NCBI GenBank assembly: GCA_039105265.1
Contig: JAPFFF010000003.1
Location: 1,116,001 to 1,180,000, forward strand
Source of the DNA: Tritrichomonas musculus
Taxonomy: Eukaryota; Parabasalia; Tritrichomonadida; Tritrichomonadidae
Reading direction: 5' to 3'
Length of the DNA stretch: 64,000 nucleotides
The position numbers were made by a program, and so were the translations under genes. Under the pieces are notes generated by a model. That model did no database searches, was not told the DNA's origin, and was given only the letters and a program-made list of their open reading frames with translations. Positions within the stretch are counted from its first letter, which is position 1. The number at the start of each line of letters is the position of its first letter. Positions 48,287-59,600 of the stretch are shown piece after piece.

Positions 48287-49395
48287 GGCAATCGGATTTT
48301 CCATCGATCCACTTTTTGAATAGTTTATATTCTCAAAAAGTGGAGATGTTAAGTACAAAAATTTAAAATCCTAAGAATTATTGAGAGATTTTTTTTTCAT
48401 TCAATTTTTTTTCATTGAAAAAGTTCATATTAAAATTAAAATATCTTCATAAAAAAAGATAATAGTATAAAGAAAAACAGAAATTATATAAATATAACGC
48501 AAATAATAAATAAAAAACGTAAAAACGTTATATGAAAAAGATATATATAAATCATCATATTACGATTTCAATCTCTAAGTAACAAAGTCAAGAAAAAAAT
48601 GAAAAAAAATATAAATTCTAAGTAAAAAGAGAAAAAGTTTATAAAAAAAAAGAAAAATCAATAAATTAAGCATTTTTTTCTGTTGCGAGCCATATAAGAT
48701 AACGAAGTTCATAAACGAACTTCAGACAAAATTTATACTTCGTCTTCATCTGAACCAGTATCTTTTATTCTTCTGAATCTGTACCTCATCTTCACCTGAA
48801 TCTGTATCTTGTATTCTTCTGAATCTGTACCTCATCTTCACCTGAAACTGTCTCTTGTATTCTTCTGAATCTGTATTTCGTCTTCATCTGAATCTGTACC
48901 TCATCTTCATCTGAATCTGTATTTCGTATTCTTCTGAATCTGAACCTCATCTTCATCTGAATCTGTACCTCATCTTCATCTGAATCTGTACCTCATCTTC
49001 ATCTGAATCTGTACCTCATCTTCATCTGAATCTGTACCTCATCTTCATCTGAATCTGTACCTTATCTTCATCTGAATCTGTACCTTATCTTCATCTGAAT
49101 CTGTATCTCATCTACATATGAATCTGTATCTAGTCTTCTTTTGTTTCTGTGCCCCGTCTTCTTGTAATTCCGTATCTCATTTAATTCTGTTTATGAACTT
49201 CGTCATCTTCTTTATAAAAATACCGCGCAATATGATAATTAACGTATCCCGGACTTTTTGAAAAGATGACGATATCAACTTTTTGATGAAAAGTTTTTGA
49301 ATGCATTCAAATATTGAATACTTCTTTCAATATTTTTATTTTAATTGAGAGAAAGTTTCCTTCAAAAAGTGGATCGATGGTAAAACCGATTTTTC
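48287..49395. mobile_element. 1.1-kb MULE-like insertion with minisatellite core
   Basis: Long inverted ends: CCATCGATCCACTTTTTGAA at the left (48,301) and its complement at the right (49,363). It is flanked by a 10-bp direct repeat AAGAAAAATG (48,277-48,286; 49,396-49,405). It sits inside the hAT transposase pseudogene. Its centre is a 23-bp minisatellite, itself bounded by a second short inverted pair ACGAAGTTCATAAAC (48,704 and 49,190). No coding frame. Confidence 0.7.
48741..49125. repeat. 23-bp minisatellite
   Basis: About 16 copies of a unit close to CTGAATCTGTACCTCATCTT plus CAT, more GC-rich and far less AT-biased than its surroundings. Variants in the left part carry TATCTTGTATTCTT. 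The most homogeneous stretch is 48,950-49,080. Confidence 0.85.
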
Positions 49396-49810
49396 AAGAA
49401 AAATGCTGTTATTGCTATTTGAATTTCATATGCTGAATAAATACGATCAATAATAACATTTCCAAAACCACGGATATTAATACTACTCAAATTTGCAATA
49501 AAAGTTTTTAATTTTATGATATTTGGATAAACCATACAAATTAGATAATTATCTTTCCCAATTTCTGAAGAAATTTGTGAGTATAGTGACAACTTCTTCT
49601 AAAATGATAATTTTTTCGTTTTAATTTGCAAAATGGGCATATACTTTCATATTCATTATTAAATCCATGTACTTTATAAATCATTCCGTACTTAGCGAAT
49701 CGTCTGACTTTTTTATTATAATCTTTTTTGTCGTTTTTTGGATCTAATGCGGATAAAGCTGCCAAAATCATATGCGTGCCAGGTGGCCAAGCGAAAATAT
49801 TCATATTTAT

Positions 49811-50761
49811 AAAAGGGGTCGACTCTCTCAAATTTTTTTTGATTGAAAAATAATAATATCTTAAAATTTAAATATTCTTTCTATTTAATAAATTCTTAAA
49901 TCAATATCTGATAAAATCTATATTAATTTAATATATCTTATAAAACAAAATATTTGCTATTTATTCTATTAATCATTAAAATAAGTGTTTTTATTATGAT
50001 ATTTGAGGCATTTTCTTAAATGATTTATTATTTACATTATTTATATATAACTTGAAATATAATAATAATTTATAACAAATTATATTATTGATATTCAAGA
50101 AATTATTGTTTTTTATAAATAAAAATTTTGAATTAATAATTGAATAAAATGCTAGTTTTTGAAAAAATTATTTTGATAATATCTGAATTTTGAAAATATA
50201 TTATATTTATTAACAAATACTTATTATTTGGATAATATATTATTTATATCATCATATTAATGATAATATATTTATTATATATAATATATATTATATATAT
50301 ATTATTATAAAATATTAATTTACATTTTTACTCAGTTTATATGTATATCACAATTGAGAATTAATTATAATAACGTATTAATTCAATTTTATTTTTCATA
50401 AATAAATTTATCTTACATGATATTTAATTAATTACTTTTTAATTAATTTAAAAGATGTAAAATAAATTATAAAAAAAGAATATATGACATAAATGTTACA
50501 AAATATTTATATATTTGGATATTTACAAATTCCCAAAATCTCTTTGAATGGTGGAAATTAGATAAGAACTCAAAAATATTTTCCCCTTTCAAAAGTTAAA
50601 CTTTTTCTGTTTTTATTTTTTTTAGTGAAATATCTCTATTTTGGCTAATAGAATCGGCTTCATATTTAAAATTGCATCATGTTATTGATAATGCCAATAT
50701 TATTTATTAATAATTTTTTATAATTTTAGAATTTGATAACCGCCAAAGGTCGAACCCTTTT
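49811..50761. mobile_element. 951-bp hAT MITE, copy 2
   Basis: Same element as 46,880-47,829, in the same orientation. Flanked by the 8-bp repeat ATATTTAT at 49,803-49,810 and 50,762-50,769. The duplication contains the ATG region of the hAT transposase pseudogene, so this copy landed on its start codon. Confidence 0.85.
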
Positions 50762-51050
50762 ATATTTATAAAAAATTATTTCAAAAAGTTTAAAATCTTC
50801 CTTTAAAAATAACTAAAATATATATTTCATATGAAAAAATTAAATACAATTTTTTATAATAATGAATATATATAAATTAATATTTATATCATATAATAAC
50901 ATATTATAAAAATCCATAAAAAATTATTTACCACGATATTTATAAATATAAATTTTATGTTAAATATTTGATTGAAAAATTATCAGAAATAATTTTATCT
51001 CCATTGAATTAAAATTCAATTAAAAATTGAATGTTGAACATGTCTACTAA

Positions 51051-52488
51051 AAACCATAAACTCTGTTTTTTAATCTTCACACCCTCTCAATTTTATCTAT
51101 TAATATCTTTAAGTATGACAATTATAGTTTTAATATTCTGATAAATATATACTAATATAATTACAAAATATAATATTTTTAATATAATATTTTATAAAAA
51201 TTATTTTTTAATATAGAAATTTGATGGTTTTGTTTTTTTACGTGTGAACATTAATATCGGCTACGGGCATCATTCAATTTTTCTATTATTACGTTTTTTT
51301 TAATTCAAAATTTTCACTTTTTCTATATTTTATTTTTCCTTTCAAAACTCTATTAAGATTTTTGGTTATTAAAACTCATCAATGAGCATCATTACGCATT
51401 GATCAAAGCATTTTTTAACCTCATATGGCATATGGGAAAAGATTGCTTTATGATTTTAGATTTTTAGAATAGAGTACAGAGAAAGGAGAAAACATACAAA
51501 AAAATAAATTTTTCTTTCTAAAAAAGTTGATAAAATAAAATTTTTATTCAATTTAATCAATTTTTGAATATTCGTAGAGAATTGAAGGGAGTGAAAGGTC
51601 GTACAACTGAATTTTAACAGTAAAACTCAATGATTGGTTTGTTTAAACTAATTATATTTTATTATAATAATAATAATCAGTTTTATAAATATTTGCATCG
51701 TACAAAATTCAAATTAAAATAAAAACTAAAAGGATATAAGTATATATTAAATTTTCTTCAGAAAATAAATTTGAGTATTTTATCTCAATTTATTTTAATT
51801 ATTTTTGATAAGAATTTTATAACACTATATAAAAATTTAGAATAGCGATAACTTTTTATATAATTTATTTTAATCATTAATTCTTTTGATATCTTTTTAT
51901 ATGCTTGTAAAACATTAAGTGTTATATAAAAATAGTTATTATTATTGAAAAAAAAAATTCATTTTTTAGCCAAAAATGCAGAAAAATTGAATTTGTTGAA
52001 TTATTAAATGATGATTTTAAAAAAATTGGACGTTTCAGGAGCCAAATGACGAATACAATTTTATTTATATGCATTTACTTTCTAATATATTTGAATTTCA
52101 TTCCAAATCAAATGTCAGTTTTTTCTAAAAATGAAGATTTAGTTGATTGGTTTCATAAATATAAAAAGTTTAATATTTCAATTACTGAAGGATTTCGTCA
52201 AAAAGTAAAATATTATTTGTATAACACATAGTATATCCATTCAAATGACATTTATATTTTTTAAATGATGCAAATATATAAGAAATCGATATATATTGAA
52301 ATTTAATTAAAGTCTTCATTTCAACCATTACATTTTATAATATTGGATATAAAATATATAAATTATATATTATAATTATTAATTAAATTATTTATTAAGA
52401 TAAATATAAATTTATTTAATTTTATTTTTTATTCAATTTAGTTGTACGACCTTTAGGGAGTGAAGATTAAAAAACTGAGTTTAGGTTT
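51051..52488. repeat. Outer inverted-repeat element, 8-bp-flanked element nested inside
   Basis: The ends share GTTTTTTAATCTTCAC with AAACC and AAACTC just outside, in inverted orientation, at 51,051-51,085 and 52,455-52,488. Removing the nested 861-bp element leaves about 570 bp, MITE-sized. No clear target duplication at the outer ends. No coding frame outside the nested element. Confidence 0.55.
51594..52454. mobile_element. 861-bp hAT-like non-autonomous element
   Basis: Terminal inverted repeat AAAGGTCGTACAACT at both ends, followed by (G/A)AATT. Exact 8-bp duplication AGGGAGTG at 51,586-51,593 and 52,455-52,462. A 61-codon frame at 52,046-52,231 opens with a hydrophobic leader and then reads NEDLVDWFHKYKKFNIS, slightly gene-like, but I recognise no domain. 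It could be a relic of captured or transposase sequence. Confidence 0.75.
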
Positions 52489-52908
52489 CTCTCAAAAAAC
52501 CTTATATTAGCTTCTCAATTTTTTTTATCTCACAAATTCATTCAAAAAATTGTGAAAAAAAGAAAAAAGTTATTTAAAAAGTTAATTTTCTTAAAAGAAA
52601 GAGTTTACTTCTTCATTTGGTTAAAATTGAAGCATAATTTTTAGAAATATGATTATATTATTTAATTAGAAATTTTTGTAACAAAGGAAAATATAAATCT
52701 GCTATTTTTTTCTGTTTCCAAAAATTAACCATTTGGTCAAAACCTCTTTCAATTTTTTTTAACATCGATGAGCAAATTTCTATAGTAAAAGCATTGTTTT
52801 CGATATTTACTTACATCGCATGATTGTTTATATCAGGAAATGTTGATATTACTATATTTTCAGTGTATTTTTAAAGTATCAAATATAAATTCAATACAGT
52901 CTTTTCGG

Positions 52909-53008
52909 TTTGATAGTGGAAAAATTCAATTTGATAGTGGAAAAGTTCATTTTGATAGTGGAAAAATTCATTTTGATAGTGGAAAAGTTCATTTTGATAG
53001 TGGAAAAA
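52909..53008 (+). repeat. 21-bp minisatellite, five copies
   Basis: Five near-perfect units of TTTGATAGTGGAAAAGTTCA plus T. In one frame they read FDSGKIQ, FDSGKVH and so on, at the end of a 61-codon frame (52,840-53,025). The frame is open because the unit length is divisible by three. I do not call it a gene. Confidence 0.8.
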
Positions 53009-53115
53009 TCGTAAACAAACAATAATTTGTTATAATTTATTGTTTTTTAGAATGATTAATACATATATATTATATTTATTACATTCATTAATCAGATAAA
53101 CAATTAATAAAATGA

Positions 53116-54295
53116 TAATCAGAAAAAAAAATTTGTTCCATTAAGCATTTATTCTATAATTATAATATGATATATATTTATTTCTTTTAATATATAAAAT
53201 AAATAAAATTATTAATTAAATCAATTTTTAATATAGATATTTGGGTTTTATTTTTTTTACTATGACAAATGAAATGAAAAAGTTCTTTATCCATTAGTTT
53301 TTTAAAATTGGATAGCAATCTCTTCGAGGAAGTAAATTTCTCCGACATTTAAGGTATATCCCAAAATAGCATGATGTACTTTGATGATACTTTTCAGGCA
53401 TGGTCATTGTTATCAGCATTATTATTGATTTCTTTTCAACATTTCAATTTTCAATAAATATGAAAGCTTGATAAGAAAATATTAGCTCATTTTATAGTCT
53501 AGTTATTTAGGTACTGCAACTTGTCTCGCAATTTTCTACAATTTTTTCCGAATTTGAACAATGTTTTAATTGTTTTAAAAATCGAAAATTCGTTTAAATC
53601 GAAGCAATCAAAATACAAATGAATGCTTAGCTAAAACTTATGTTGATGAAAAGATCTTTAATAATTTTAACGATCAAAGATTTATCAATAAAATCATTAT
53701 TCATGAAGGCAACGCGAAATGGTTAAATAACGCCAATAAATAAGCAGTTTTCAAAAATTACACAAAAATGTTTCTAAATGAATTAATTTTTTTTTAAAAA
53801 AAAAAAAAAATTGAGAGCTAAGTCCTTTGAAAAAAATATAAATTACCAACTTTTTCAAATAACTTCACAATTTTAAATTTAACCAAAAATGGTTTTTTCT
53901 TAAAAGACAAAAGATATTTTTTTATGTTTGATACATAAATATTAGATTATATAATAATATTTGATTTATGTATAATTTATTCAAATCTGCAATCTTTGTT
54001 TTTATTACACATTGTCAAACATATCTTCCCATTATTTTATCATTAATTCCCAAGCTATTTTTGGTGAAGATTCATTTAATGGATCACTAATGATTTTTTC
54101 ATGTGTTCTATAATAAAAAATTGAAAAAAATTTTCATTTCATTTGTCATAGTAAAAAAAATAAAACACAAATATCTATATTAAAAATTGATTTAATTAAT
54201 AATTTTATTTATTTTATATATTAAAAGAAATAAATATATATCATATTATAATTATAGAATAAATGCTTAATGGAACAAATTTTTTTTTCTGATTA
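53116..54295. mobile_element. 1.2-kb element with about 180-bp inverted arms
   Basis: Arms at 53,116-53,285 and about 54,128-54,295 start TAATCAGAAAAAAAAATTTG and match almost base for base inverted. No target duplication is obvious. The middle contains a 55-codon open stretch at 53,579-53,743 without an ATG that reads NECLAKTYVDEKIFNNF and WLNNANK. It looks coding-like, of unknown origin. Confidence 0.65.
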
Positions 54296-54515
54296 CCCTT
54301 TTCCCGTGTAATTTGGCAATTGGCTTTTTGAATAATAATTTAAAAAGTTGGTATAAGTAAAAAAATAAAAAGTGACATGTTTTTTTTATCTTTAAAAAAA
54401 ATTGAATACTTTATTGTCCATGGCCAGACAAATCAATAAATGGAAACTTTGCAGGATCTTCTATCAGATCTTCCATTGTGCATAAAAAGAGGTCCTTATA
54501 TCAAATGTTACATAA

Positions 54516-54785
54516 CTCGAAGAAATCGTAATTTATTAACAAGGATTGATAATTAAATATTGGAAGATGTTTTCTTATATTTGTTTCATATTATTATTTA
54601 ATGAAGTAATTAATGCTGAACAATGTATTATTATGTTAACTCAAAGAAATCGTAATTTATAACAAGGATTGATAATTAATTATTGGAAGATGTTTTCTTA
54701 TATTTGTTTCATATTATTATTTAATGAAGTAATTAATGCTGAACAATGTATTATTATGTTAACTCGAAAAAATCGTAATTTATAA
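54516..54785 (+). repeat. Tandem duplication of a 123-bp unit with a signal-peptide-like frame
   Basis: Two full copies and a partial one. Each full copy contains a 31-codon frame starting MFSYICFILLFNEVINAEQC (54,567-54,662 and 54,690-54,785) that looks like a secretory leader. No mature protein follows. Either an old gene start that was duplicated, or chance. Confidence 0.5.
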
Positions 54786-54935
54786 ACAAGGATCAATAAA
54801 CTAATCATCAACATGGATAACAATTAGTTGCAAGAAACAATTTTAAAAAATGAAATCATCATTTTTTAGCAATTTATTTATAAAAACAAAATTATAATAA
54901 TTTCAATGAATTTAAGTTAATTTCAATGGTATAGT

Positions 54936-55218
54936 TTTCAAATATCGTTTTATTTCAAATTGTCTGAATTATTTTCAGTCAAATTGATAAACTATCATTA
55001 TTTTCAGAGATAGCCGATATTTCAATAAGGTTTAATTCATTTGTTATTCGTTTTCCAATACTTAAAAAATCAATGAAATTAATTATTTTGAAATAGTACA
55101 GATTTTTGCAATTGAGATTGTCTATATTTCGATATTTTTATTTCAAATATCGTTTTATTTCAAATTGTCTGAATTATTTTCAGTCAAATTGATAAACTAT
55201 CATTATTTTCAGAGATAG
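54936..55218 (+). repeat. Direct repeat, 78 bp, 205 bp apart
   Basis: TTTCAAATATCGTTTTATTT through TTTTCAGAGATAG occurs at 54,936-55,013 and again, identical, at 55,141-55,218. Simple duplication in non-coding DNA. Confidence 0.8.
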
Positions 55219-55219
55219 T

Positions 55220-56399
55220 CATTTATTATGTTTTCCCAACACTTTAAAAATCAAATTAATCGCTTTAATGATATTACAGAATGACAATTTTTTTACTGAC
55301 ATAGGAAATTAAAACAATTTATATTAAATAATTTAGTTATTATTCTAATATATTATAAATTTGTTTGATTCAAGTTGCAATAAAAGTAATTACTTTTATT
55401 AAAACTCAATAATTTTTGAAAGTATATTTTTAAAAAAGGGCAGATATTACAAATGAATTCACTTAATCTCTATATTGCTTGACTGATTTATTAATTTCTG
55501 TTAATTTAAACAAATTACTTTTGAAATTTCTTAGGACATTACTTAATATTAAGTATTAAACAATTTAATTTTTTACTCTTTTTTATTATTATTATTAATA
55601 ATATTTTTAAGAGCTTTGTATGACAGATTAAAATACTTGTCCAATTGAGTTTAAGATAAAAATATTTTTATTATATAAAATTTCCAAATATAAGTAGTGC
55701 AATTTTTTCTCCTCAATTTGCTAGTAATTATGTTGAATTATATTCAGGGCATATTATTTTTATACAATAAACGCTTATATTGAGATTTTATAAGAAATAA
55801 TCAAAATTTATAAAAGATAGAATATTAACAAAAGACAGCAATGTTTGATATGCGTTTAATATATTTATCTTTCAATCTAATTCAACTTTAGAAAGTATCG
55901 GCCTGTGATATTTAAAACTTATTTGAAAAACTGAAATTATATATAAATTTAGATGTACCTATTTTGGACTTTTAGCTTGTTACTGAAATATTATATTTTA
56001 AATGATATAGTAATGTTAAATTTTGCTAATTATCATGAAATACGTCTTTTTTGGTAATTATAATTACAATCGAAATGTGCGTGTTTTAATGAAAAATAAA
56101 GATTGTCAAATATATGTATTCAAATATCAAATCTAGAAAGGATTTGAAGAGATGATGTAAAATAGTTCTACTGATATTTGTATTTCTGAATATCTTATAA
56201 ACTTAGGATCATAGATTTTTCTAAAATTCCATATAACAATTCTTTATTATGATAAATGAAACATATTTCAGTTTCATTGCGCATTGATAAAAACATCACG
56301 AATTAGATCGTCATTTTGCTATATAAAAAATAAATAAACGTTCTCCTTGTTCATAATTGAAAACAATAAACGGTCGTTTTGGCTATTTTGAGAAGAGTC
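55220..56399. other. AT-rich gene-free DNA
   Basis: No frame longer than background, no repeat pair besides those listed. Probably the inside of the element bounded by the 32-bp inverted pair. Confidence 0.5.
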
Positions 56400-56442
56400 T
56401 CAAAAAGCCAATTGCCAAATTACACGGGAAACGTCGATAGCT

Positions 56443-56483
56443 GTTACTGTGATTTTAGACCTTCGGTCCAAAATCCCAGTAAC
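56443..56483. other. 19-bp hairpin with TTC loop
   Basis: GTTACTGTGATTTTAGACC, TTC, GGTCCAAAATCCCAGTAAC: 17 of 19 positions pair. It lies near the outer edge of the second Polinton, about 130 bases before the first gene of that element. GC content stands out. It may be a structural part of the element's end or a small foldback insertion. Confidence 0.65.
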
Positions 56484-56579
56484 TCCATTTTTCTAAATCA
56501 TAAATTAAAACACGAACATATAATCCTATTTTACAACACCACCGATTCATCATCTCATCATAACAAAAATAAACTTTAT

Positions 56580-56614
56580 TTTATTTTAAATTTAATTTTT
56601 TAATTAATATAAAA
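56580..56614 (+). promoter_or_regulatory. Shared Polinton gene leader
   Basis: TTTAATTTTTTAATTAATAT followed by AAAAATATG. Almost the same leader (TTTAATTTTTTATCTAATAT plus AAAAATATG) precedes the genes at 60,843 and 61,406. A shared core promoter for the element's genes is the likely reason. Confidence 0.55.
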
Positions 56615-56681
56615 ATGTATGACACATTAATGAAATATAAAAACTGTAAAAAGTTTGACGATTATGAGGAATCAATAAATA

Positions 56682-59600
56682 CCCCCGAATCTCTACAAGT
56701 GAGAAAATTTTTGTACGTTATTAGTATAAATTTTAACGATTTTATTTTGAATGGTTTGGTTATCAAAGTAAAATAATTTTGTTAACATTCCTTTTTTTTT
56801 AGATATGCAAATAAAAAAAATTTAATTTTTACTATTATAATGTATTGATTAGAATAAAAAAATATATAAATAATAAATTTATATTTTTTTTAATATTTTG
56901 TTAACTATTTTTCGATTTTTCTAAAAAAGAAAAGAGATAAAGTTACATTTTCAATTAATAAACTATTTAAAAAGTTGCACCTACATTATAAAAATCATTG
57001 AAAAAGTTTTCCATCTATTGCTTCATGTGTCACTTTTATGGTTCATATTGGTCAATGAACAGAAAGAAGAAGAAAATCAAAAAATCTTTTGGAATACCTC
57101 AGAGAGACTATGCAGGAAATAGAGAACTTTGTCATACAATCAGAAGAAAGTATTTCGCTTTAATCAACGATGAATGGGTAGACAACAAAAAGGTACATCA
57201 AATGCTCCATAATGAATTCAAAGTACCTCTAAGCACGTTATACAGATGGACAAATGCATGGGAAAAAAACAAACATTACGATCCTTCTGATATGTCCATA
57301 CATGGGCATTTTCACCGAATCTTTACCGACCAGCAAGAAGAAAATATGGTTAATTATATCAATTTAAATTATATGGAACCTTGAAATTACTTTTCTGGTT
57401 TGCATTTTCAAAGTTTAGCTTTTGAAACTTATGATTCTATTTTCAAAGATGATTTGGATCCTCCAAAGTTTTCTTGTAGTTCATCTTTTATTCAAGATTT
57501 TAAAAAACGAAATAAAATATCTTCTAGATTGGCTCACTTTAGGCAAAGACCTGTAGATATTTCAAAAGAAAAAATTCAGTTAGATATTTTTAAATCACAA
57601 GTCATTTCAATTATTCAAAATACAAAAAATACAGATGAACCAGTTATTAATTGTGACGAGACCGGTTTTCAAATACTTCCTACCTCAATTAGAACCTGGG
57701 CCTTTAAGAAAAGCAAAAACATATCAATTAATGTTAATGACGACCTCAAAGATCGAGTTTCAATTATGGCATCAATAACTTCAGATAATAAAAAGCTTCC
57801 ATTATTTTTTGTTTCAAAAGCCGAAAACGAAGAAGACGCAGAAATTCAATTGGGCGAAATGCAGAATGAAAACAAATTTACTTTTTCCTCATCCTCATAT
57901 ATGAATTCAGAATGTTTTGTAAAGTATTTACACTTTTTAAGAGATTTATATCCAAATAATCAAAAAATTCATCTCATTTTAGACAGTTATAGTTCACACA
58001 CTTCAAAAATTTCTCAAATAACAGCAAAAGATTTAAACATCGATTTATACTTTATTCCGAGTCATTTCACAGATTTATTACAGCCATTGGACATTGCTAT
58101 TTTCGCTCCTCTCAAAAGTATAGCTAACGGAAAAATTAGGAGATTACTATTTAACATTGGCGATTATGTTATAGGAATGCCCACATCAATCAAATTTATA
58201 CAGCAAGCTTGGAAAGAATTACCAGATTCAACAATTGAAAGAGCTTGGGAATTATATACTTAAAATTTTTCTCAAGATTATCTTATTTTATAAATTTTAT
58301 CACTCATTCATTAACTTTACACTTATTTTAATTCACATTTCATTTATTTAATATCAAGTTTATATCATTTTTTAATTTTACTTCATTTAGCTTTATATCC
58401 TTATATAGAAGATTTCATTTCAGTAATTTCATTTCATTTTATTACAAGTTTGGTTTTATTTAGCATATTTAGATTATAATTCACTTCGCTGTTTAATTTA
58501 GATTAGTGTTTTTTTTTTTTAGAATTTCAATATTCTTTGTTCAAAATTTTCCTAAAATTTAATTTAGCCAAAAATTAAACGTATATATCTCACTTTCATT
58601 ATTTAACAAGCGAACTTTCAATGGAAAAAAAAATTGTAGCAAATATACCAAAAAATTTCACGCTTTTTACAAAATTTTATAACAAATGATACAAAAACAG
58701 AACGACATTAACATTAACTAAGCAAATTCTAAATATTAACCTCAATTGTTTTATATTAAAATCTTTCTCAAAAAATCTTTTTTTTATTCTTTTATTATTA
58801 TACCAATCGAGAATTTAATAAATGATGAAAGTCTAATTATTTTTCTATATAACGAATAGATGCCACTCATTCAAATTTACAGATTTCAATAATAGGTTAA
58901 CTCCATTAACAATTTTTTGTATGCAAGTTGATTTTTACATTTTCCTCGAAGATTATTTTATACTTAAATGGCCAGAAAATAATCAGAGTTATTCGTAATT
59001 GTGAATATTATATCTTTTTTTCTTATCTCAATATTGAGATTATTTTTCAACTTTTTTCTATTCTTTTATTTTTTTTTGTTATAACATTTCGATTTATATT
59101 ACAATTACTCAGTATTCTATTTTTTTTCTTTTTAAAATTTTCTAATATTTTAATTCGATATTGCTCTCAATTAAACTTCCTCAAATTATTCGTCCAATTT
59201 TAACCTAATGTAATTAGCAAGTTATTACCGCTGTATTTAATTTCATATCTCTTTTACATTATGGGAAAAATTTACAATTTTAATCATATTTAAAACAAAA
59301 AATTGATAATTTAAAATTTTGCTCAAATAAATATAAACACTTTAAATATATCTTTTTATTTTCGCATACGATTTGGCAGAGAATATAAAGTGGATTAAAA
59401 TATTTGTAATTAATTTCCCTAGTAACGAAAAAAAAAAAAAAAATCAATATTTGTTAAATGCATAAATAGCAAATGCTTGGTGCATAGAATATACATCTAT
59501 ATTGGGATTTTGCATACCTTTTTCATTGGACCTAAATATTGACATTATGTAAATTTTGCCTCTTTCTTTTTTCTTCAATTTTTATCATTTAAGAGTTTAT

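Larger units (their letters stand above)
47865..49804 (-). pseudogene. Decayed hAT transposase gene with nested insertion
   Basis: The C-terminal part (47,865-48,251) carries the hAT dimerisation domain: FLANIAIRIINMVCSELPVE followed by RLFSHLKYLYGSKDY. The N-terminal part begins MNIFAWPPGTHM at 49,804 and includes a BED-like zinc cluster (CPFCKLK then H and CHYTH). Middle part in 49,362-49,592. A 1.1-kb element with a 10-bp duplication interrupts it (48,287-49,395). Skipping that element lets AFFL run on to TIEGRRYFLNQ in one frame. A frame change separates the BED-like part from the middle, and most of the catalytic region of a normal 600-residue hAT protein is missing, so the gene is dead. 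hAT MITEs sit exactly at its start codon and 36 bases beyond its stop. Confidence 0.75.
54300..56431. repeat. Perfect 32-bp inverted pair 2.1 kb apart
   Basis: TTTCCCGTGTAATTTGGCAA continuing to TTGGCTTTTTGA at 54,300-54,331 has an exact complement at 56,400-56,431. Such identity at this spacing suggests terminal repeats of an otherwise AT-rich non-coding element. No matching target duplication is seen. The left end lies 4 bases from the neighbouring inverted-arm element and the right end is 11 bases from a hairpin. Confidence 0.55.

Noticed and set aside
46880-50761. Two 950-bp direct copies as long terminal repeats of one retroelement
   Set aside because: Each copy has its own inverted ends and its own 8-bp duplication, and what lies between is a hAT transposase relic, not a retroelement.
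52840-53025. 61-codon frame with FDSGK repeats
   Set aside because: Created by a 21-bp minisatellite divisible by three; no other support.
58928-59203. 91-codon hydrophobic frame inside the pogo element
   Set aside because: T-rich DNA gives Phe/Leu/Ile runs by chance; no second gene is expected in pogo elements.
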